The notes beneath the pieces are model-generated. The model saw nothing but the letters and a program-made list of their open reading frames with translations. It made no database searches and was not told where the DNA came from. Of a stretch of DNA of 64,000 bases, positions 57,661 to 64,000 are shown one piece after another (the stretch's first letter is position 1; each line of letters starts with the position of its first letter). Origin of the DNA: Euonymus europaeus (taxonomy: Eukaryota > Streptophyta > Magnoliopsida > Celastrales > Celastraceae); the NCBI GenBank assembly GCA_963580455.1, contig OY756963.1, forward strand, positions 17,689,555-17,753,554, in the 5' to 3' direction. A program made the position numbers and the translations under genes.

Positions 57661-58700
57661 CTACTTGAACATACCATTACAAGCATACCCCTTCCCAACA
57701 AAGACCCAATTCTTGGTAAAAATAAGCTTGTCAGATTCCAAAACAACCCCAATGTTACTCTTGCTTAGCCAACTAGCAGATGCAATATTTTTCCTAACGT
57801 CCGACACATAAAGCACATTAGTTAACACAAGTTTCTTGCCCGAAGTAAATTGGAGATGCATTGTGCCTTTGCCTTGCACATTAGCAGTGTTATTGTTGCC
57901 TAAGAGCACAACTTCATTCTCTTCCACCTCCTTGAAATCTTGTATCATTTATTTTTTGTTACATACATGCATAGTTGCACCAAAATCATACCACCAATAA
58001 ACATATTTGATAGTTGTGACTGTCATGTGTAAATGGCTAGTATTGGCTGAACTGATTTTAGCATATTTCTTCTTCAAAGGTTTCTTGCAATCCTTGATAT
58101 AGTGACCTTGGATGCCATAATTGAATTACTTTCTACCTTTCTTCTTGTCATTGTCCTTGGTAGAACCTAACTTTTTAAAACCTCTAGTCTTCATGGGTTT
58201 CAAATGCTTCTTGGATTGATTTTGATCAATTGTATTCATAGTAGCAAAACTACTTGGACCCACACCATCATGAATCTGATTCTCCTCTTCAATACGAAGA
58301 TAGTGTCCAAGGCTTTCCAAAGACATCTCTTCGATTTGGTGCAATAATTTCTTCCTGTAATCATTCCAAGAAAGAGGTATTTTTACAATCATCATACAAA
58401 GTTGGAGAACTTTAGGAATTTTCATACTCAAATCATGAAATTTTCTAACAAGATTTGTAGATCATGAACTTGGTTCGAGACAGAGAGCTTATCAATCATC
58501 TTAAAATCAAAATACTTCATAATAAGAAACTTATTCGTGTCAATCTTATCAGTTTTGTACATGCCTCCAAGGCGTGCCTAATTTCTTTTGGTGACTTCAA
58601 TGGTGTGGAGAGATCATAGAGTCAGTCAGATAGAGAGTTAAAAATGTGTCCATGACACATCAACTCATCTTCTTCTCTCTTCTTGCGATCGACCTTAATA
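57661..58700 (-). pseudogene. copia gag and gag-pre-integrase remnants
   Basis: 58126-58431 encodes a gag part with WNDYRKKLLHQIEEMSLESL and a basic stretch. A CCHC knuckle survives partly (YGIQGHYIKDCK, first Cys missing) just after the TAA. 57661-57948 encodes the pre-integrase segment (NVLYVSDVRKNIASASWL). All are broken by stops. Confidence 0.8.
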
Positions 58701-59524
58701 TGATCGGTGTCATTCTCGGATGATTCAATAAATGATTGAAGTCCTTGATCTAATATGTATGAAATCTTCAAAGAGTAAAGAGAAACATCATCTTATCTCG
58801 CTAGCGGGTGTAATTGGTGCCATCAAAGCGACCCAACTTCACATGATGTGGATGAATGAAACTCAGGGATGATTAGGTGGTCGGATTCTCCATCAATATG
58901 TGTCTTAAGATTGAAAGAAAAACTACGAGAAAAACACTGCTTTGAGGTGTGATATCGCCACTATCCTTAAGACAAATATTGTCCCTCACTTATAACAATA
59001 TGAGTCTTACAGTATTCAACAAAGTAAACTCACAAACAGTTATGACACCTCTTCAATTCGATTTTATCTTACAGTTGTCTCTCGGTATTAAACATCACAA
59101 CTGGATGTGTTGGTTCATTCAATAAATCTAATATCCAAATAAATCTCTCTACCTAACTATATATATATATACACCTTACTGTAGTATATTTAAATATTGC
59201 AGAAAACAATCAAACATTATATTTATAAACTTACCCAATAGGTGCAGTTTTCAACTTCGCTACTTATCCTATGAACATAATGGATATGAATCTGCCACAT
59301 AAATAGTACGAAGACGATAATCGGTTTGTGTTTGGAAGAGTTGTTTCACAAAGCAGCCTTGAAACCAAGAAATTATCGATACCGAGAAGCAACTCTTCAT
59401 AAGCGACGACTATTCAATTCTATAACTTAGATACATGACGATGGCTTTTTGTCGTTTGACTTAAGGTGATGATTCAATTCTTCATAAGCGATGTCTATGT
59501 TGTTTCATTTATGAGGTTTATGAA

Positions 59525-60900
59525 TCCAAAGGGGTAGTGACAAGTTAGGGGAAGAAGAAAGGGCAAAGTCTCATCTACACCTTTTTAGTCATAAATTTAT
59601 TTTTCATTTATTTATTGAAACAAACAATTTGAGATAAATGGACTATCCAATAAAATACTTAGTGGTGTCATATAAAAAGAAACTTTGTTAGCTGACGTGG
59701 CATCATAGAATTGCTCGTTTTTAGATTGGTGATTCCATTATTATATATAATAAAAATAGATAGAGATAATTAACCGTGTTAAATTAAAAGAAACTTTGTT
59801 AACTGATGTGATAGCGTAGAATTGCTCTTTTTTAGATTGGTGATTCCTTATTATATATTGTTAACAATATCACAAACTTTGTTAACTGGTGATTCCATTA
59901 TTTTAGAAAATAGATTCTCCTTTCAACATGGTTGGTGTTAAATATTAACCATTTCCCTATAATTCCCACTTTTGATTGCTCAATTTCAATTTTCAATTCG
60001 TACCAAAAATCGGTGACCAATATACATATAACAAACATCCAAAACACGAAGAGTTCGATTGGTTTGTGATATTGTTATGGTAATAAAAATCCAATTACAA
60101 ATAATTTGAATTTGAATGTAGTTAATGGGACTACAAAATAATTATATTAAGGTGATTGGGTTATGTGGTTGAATGACAATCCAATTTAACTGTTCTCCAA
60201 AACAACTCTTCCCTCAAAAATTTTAAAAAAAAAACAAAAGAAAAACGACAAATCAAATCGCACATTTTAATTTTAATAAATAATAATAATAAATATGATT
60301 ATTTGGTGATAAGTCCTTTATATGGACTTTATATTCCATTTAGTCTTTTTGAAAAGTTTGTAGCCCAATACATCCCCAATTATTTGAAACTTAGTTCCAT
60401 AAGGATAACTTTAAATTTTAACCTCAATTAATGACAATTTTACCCTCCCCTCATTTAAACTTATCCTTATTTTTATTAGTACATGATTGCTCCTTATTTA
60501 GGAAATAATTATTATAATAAAATAAATATAAATACAATCTCAGAAAGTTGGATGAAAATCATGTATTATATCTATATGTTTTTAAAGATAAATTAATATT
60601 TTCACTTTTGATGAATCAAAGTGAAGAGTCGATCAACCAAATTTTTTTTTCTTTCATGAAAATTAAGCGCATGCACTCACATGCGCAAAATTTAGTTGAC
60701 TCAGTAACCTATACATATACATTAAAATCTATGAATCATTATATTATCAAAATCAACAATAAAACACTTATCCATCAACAAAAAGTTATCCAATACAAAT
60801 GTCAATATTTTTATTACATTCTTCGCTAACAACCAAAGCTAATAACTTATGAAAATAATATCATAATAAAACTCAATTCATATTTTAAACAAAACCAAAT
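59525..60900. other. AT-rich DNA with one tandem duplication
   Basis: A block of about 80 bp (actttgttaactga.gtg ... tttagattggtgattcc) at about 59683-59763 recurs at about 59788-59865. The remainder has no gene signal. Confidence 0.45.
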
Positions 60901-60904
60901 ACCA

Positions 60905-61885
60905 TAACAATTTTTAACCGTTTTGGTGACTTTTGCGAAAATCCTCTGAATTATGGGTAAGAAATCCTCTGATTTTTTTTTGCATAATTTCAAAAACTCT
61001 TCTGAATTGTTTTGGTGATTTTTGTAAAATTATCTGAATTCTTGATAAGTTTGAGAAATCCTCTAATCATCTAAATTTTTAGTTGTTTTTTTGTTTCATT
61101 TTGATAAAGTTTAGGGTTTTGAAGTTTAAGATATTAGAGTTTAGAGTTTATGGTATAAGGTTTTAGGGTTTAGGAAAACATAATTTCATTATTTAGGATT
61201 TTGGGGTTTATGACATAAGGTTTAAGGTTTAGGAATATATGTTAGTAGAATTTTAGGATTTTCTTCTTATTTTTGTAAATTCTTCTTAATTATTTATAAG
61301 ATTTTTTTGTTCAAAATTAAAACTAGAATTGTTTACATTTAGAGGATTTATGGAAAATTCAGAGGATTTCTGAAAAATTCAGAGGATTTTTGGTTATAAG
61401 TCATAAAGTTTAAGAGTCTGTGTTTAAAATATTAGAGTTTAGTGTTTATACTTTATGATTTTGAGATTTAAGATATTAGGATTTAGTATTTAGGATTTTG
61501 GGATTTTAGGTTTAGGATTTAGAATTTCAGGTTATTTTTTGTTTGATTTTCAAAAATTCTTATAATTTTTATTATATATTTTATGCAATCCTCTCTCTTT
61601 TTTTTTGCTTAATTTCAAAAATTTCTTTGATTTATTTTGATAAATTTTGTGAAATCCTCTAAATTTATGACAAGTTTGTGAAATCCTCTGAAATTTTTTA
61701 TTGTTTTTTTGTTTGATTTTCAAAAAATCTATATTTTTTTGATATATTTTTATGAAATCATTTGAATTTATTTGCTTAATTTTGAAAACTTTTTTGATTG
61801 GTTTTAATGAGTTTTGAGAAATCCTCTGAATTCTGGATAAGTTTGAGAAATCCTCTGAGTTCATTCAGAGGATTTGACAAATGAA
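60905..61885. repeat. complex AT-rich repeat array built on AAATCCTCTGAATT
   Basis: The word AATCCTCTGAA or its complement TTCAGAGGATTT occurs many times, in plus orientation at about 60940-61070 and 61640-61860 and inverted at about 61340-61395 and 61862-61875. Longer units (tttgcttaatttcaaaaa...gaaatcctctgaa...gataagtttgagaaatcctctga) recur. Between them lie runs of degenerate tttagggttt words (61115-61255, 61395-61520). Confidence 0.75.
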
Positions 61886-61889
61886 CATT

Positions 61890-62182
61890 TAAACATATCG
61901 AAGATGGATCTCATTGGAAAGAGTTTTTCGTGTTGATTATGAATATATTTTTTTTAAAAAAAACCGACTTGTATTTTGAGAGATAAAACTGTTTTAAAGT
62001 TTTTAAAAGAAAAAAATAAAAAGAATCTGGTGATGTCAGCAAATGTCATACACATAAGGATTTATTGGAATAAGGGTAGTTTTGTCCAGAATTATTTAAA
62101 GGATGATTTAGAATATTAAAAATTTGAAAGGAGTGAATGAAATATATATTTCTATTAAAGGATTTATTGGTGAATCTCCCAA

Positions 62183-62213
<31 letters not shown>

Positions 62214-62695
62214 TAGTAAAATGTTAACACAAATGTTTGATTATGTGTGACCAAAGTACAGAATGACTCTTGCACACCAAATGAAAATCCAGCAAAAAAA
62301 AAAAAGAATATTAAAGGCTAAGATCTAAATGAAAAAACACATGGCCCAAAAAAAAAATACAAAGAGAGAAACGTGGTGAAGAAAAATAATAGAGAGAAAA
62401 TTAGAGTAATCATAAAATCAGAGAAAAATATTAAAAGTATAGCATGTTATTATTGCACTAGAGAACTATGGCTTCACGACATGATCCCTTTTATCATGCT
62501 AAACCATCTCTGATGAAGCAAAAATATTTCTACTTCAAAATGAAAATATATTCACATTAAATAATGCGACAGTAACCGGTGTGATTATATTTCCAAATCA
62601 CAACAATCCGAAGGGTTTTAATTATTCTCTCTTCCGAAAAGAGAGGGAAAAAAAAAAAAGAGTTCAACCTCACAATATTGCCCATTGTAGGGCAA
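61890..62695. other. AT-rich intergenic DNA
   Basis: Holds an (AT)n microsatellite at about 62188-62215. The part near 62650-62700 is probably the 3' UTR of the thioesterase gene. No other feature seen. Confidence 0.4.
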
Positions 62696-62701
62696 ATTTG
62701 A

Positions 62702-63672
62702 TCATAGCTTTGATGCTGTAGCTGAACTTGGCGCTTTAATCGGCCTAAGTAGCCCCTCTTGAGTAAATGACACAACATGCTGCCCATTAACACAACAAAT
62801 TTCATTCAAAACATGAATTCCATGAAAAAGTCCAGGGAAGAGGGTAAAGAGAGAGAGAGGCAGTTTTTACTAGGATTATCAAAGGGAAAAAAAATGTACA
62901 AAAAATGCATAACCTTTCCATTTCTTGTAAACATTTGTCCTGAAACAAAGCCCCGGGCATGGTAGGCAGCAGGACTCGTAATCTGTAACACAATTGAGAG
63001 ATAAACATTCTGATCCAACAAAAATGGGAAGAACAAAAAATCCTACACTTACCACAACTAATAACCAGTCATCAGCTCTAAAAGGTCGGTGGAACCACAT
63101 CCTGAGAGGGAAGTGAGAATGTCAGAACTCAAAAGGACCAAAAGAAACATATTCATCATTCCCCAAAGCCAGTTCAGAGGAAAACGGATAAAAGGCAAAA
63201 GACAAGCCAGTGTTAACCTTTATGATGACAGATGATTGTATCTCCATCACATAGCATACAAAGTATTTGTCATGGACACAAAGTGAAGGCATGAAAGTCA
63301 AAACGGGAAACATCATTTTGATAGATGTTAACAACAATCAACTAATTCTCAAACCAAAAGGTTTTTCCTGGTATTTGTTTGTGCCTTCAAATTTTAAAAT
63401 GAAATAAGGGAAGAAATGATTCGGTTCTGTACTTCAGATTAACTAAACATCCACTCCTACTGAGATTGACGTAATCTCTAATAAGTTTCTATAAAAAAAA
63501 ACTTGCCAAGATGAAATTCAACAGACAATAGGTCATTAAATATTACTGCTGATATGATGCAGGTACTCACGAGTGGTCCAAACTCAGAGTATGAGTCTTT
63601 AAACCCTTTCTTCTGTGGGGATTCACACTAACTGGAAGAAACATCAAATCTGAAGTATATGCTGCTACACAT
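62702..63672 (-). CDS. peroxisomal acyl-CoA thioesterase (TesB/ACOT8 type), C-terminal exons
   Basis: Four minus-strand exons with GT-AG borders and matching phases: 63672-63571, 63101-63053, 62982-62914 and 62779-62702 (TGA at 62704-62702). They encode [20 protein letters not shown], then [40 protein letters not shown] and [14 protein letters not shown]. This is the second hot-dog domain of the TesB family, including the HSMWFHR and ADDW(L)L segments that hold catalytic residues. The protein ends ASKL; the last three residues SKL are the classic type-1 peroxisome targeting signal. The enzyme would hydrolyse acyl-CoA to free fatty acid and CoA in peroxisomes. The 5' exons (first hot-dog domain, and in plants such as Arabidopsis ACH2 a cyclic-nucleotide-binding-like region) lie beyond the right edge. 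No lesion seen. Confidence 0.88.
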
Positions 63673-64000
63673 CTGCAGAAGAGCCATATCACCAATTTTA
63701 ATATTTATTACAGTAATAAAATGGCACCCTCATCATTCATCAATCATCCATTGTGAACAAGCTTGATGGCTATATGAGGCTATCTAACCGCTGACTACTG
63801 AATTAAGCTTCACAAATGAGCAATATCAAGGTTTCAGTTGTAACTTGTAAGTTGTAAAAATTAAATGTTTTACCAGTTAATGATTGGTGAGTTGCACACA
63901 GATAACTGCACAAAAGGGCATGAACTTGCCTTAATTTGTTATTTGTGATTTGCCAAAAGCAACAAATTAACTTTCTTTATTCTAGCAATATGGAAAAAGA
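63673..64000 (-). other. intron of the thioesterase gene
   Basis: Non-coding, T-rich on the minus strand, starting at the acceptor ctgcag (63673). No further exon was found before the window edge. Confidence 0.6.

Larger units (their letters stand above)
56040..59520 (-). mobile_element. degenerate Ty1/copia retrotransposon with an inverted segment
   Basis: Related blocks at about 56060-56430 and 59238-59510 lie in direct orientation (aataggtg(t/c)agttt, aaccaagaaattat.gata, ggctttttgtcgtttt, gatgattcaattcttcataagcga) and look like LTR parts. Gag, protease-linker and integrase remnants run on the minus strand between them; a reverse-transcriptase piece runs on the plus strand. Confidence 0.7.

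Noticed and set aside
61100..61520. Interstitial telomere repeat
   Set aside because: The tttaggg words are too irregular and mixed with tttatggt and tttaggat; this looks like AT-rich degenerate repeat DNA.

Overview
The window is nuclear DNA of a flowering plant, most likely a eudicot. It is AT-rich, its genes are split by GT-AG introns, and it holds plant-type MULE, hAT, Helitron, Ty3/gypsy, Ty1/copia and LINE sequences. The species cannot be named from the sequence. Most of the 64 kb is transposable elements nested in each other and pieces of host genes. Only a few ordinary host genes remain: a DUF1218 membrane-protein gene that carries a frameshift (981-2219, minus), an F-box/kelch gene resembling SKIP4 (45379-46800, minus), and the 3' half of a peroxisomal acyl-CoA thioesterase gene (62702-63672, minus, running off the right edge).

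Left part (1-9130). A broken rhodanese gene (110-672) sits just inside a Helitron-like 3' end (hairpin plus CTAG|T at 814-817). A second Helitron-like 3' end, on the minus strand, lies at 2632-2635, directly upstream of the DUF1218 gene. From there to about 9130 there are only exon-like minus-strand islands in intron-like DNA.

Centre-left (9131-17053). This is the most striking object: a 7.9-kb MULE with 79-bp terminal inverted repeats (one mismatch) and a perfect 9-bp target duplication (aatcgacaa). It carries an uninterrupted 812-aa MuDR-type transposase gene on the plus strand and a convergent, multi-exon gene on the minus strand with a DUF1985 domain and a ULP1-type protease domain with its His/Asp/Cys triad. 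A short motif, GGCACGACCA, occurs about 45 times exactly in four clusters, in the 5' leader introns of both genes, in an internal intron of the protease gene, and in the gap between the two 3' ends. Its orientation flips between the left cluster and the other three. I find no family description that explains it.

Middle (17600-27000). One hAT element (17600-21569, 8-bp target duplication) is mostly filled by a nested 3.5-kb Helitron (17966-21472) with gene-like exons. A second hAT (22911-26484, 8-bp target duplication) has a transposase frame broken by only two in-frame TGA codons and lies in a snRNA-type promoter sequence. A ribosomal protein L8 pseudogene fragment follows.

27783-39746 is an old Ty3/gypsy element whose 3' LTR is split by a 3.3-kb insertion. 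After it come a LINE fragment, an atpG (chloroplast ATP synthase b') pseudogene, and a decayed acidic-protein gene set in a complex of inverted and direct repeats (41770-43245). After the SKIP4-like gene lie a degenerate MULE (48763-54314) with about 200-bp inverted ends, a FAR1-like transposase remnant and a nested solo LTR, then a tandem array, a copia element whose reverse-transcriptase piece is inverted, AT-rich repeat DNA, and the thioesterase gene.
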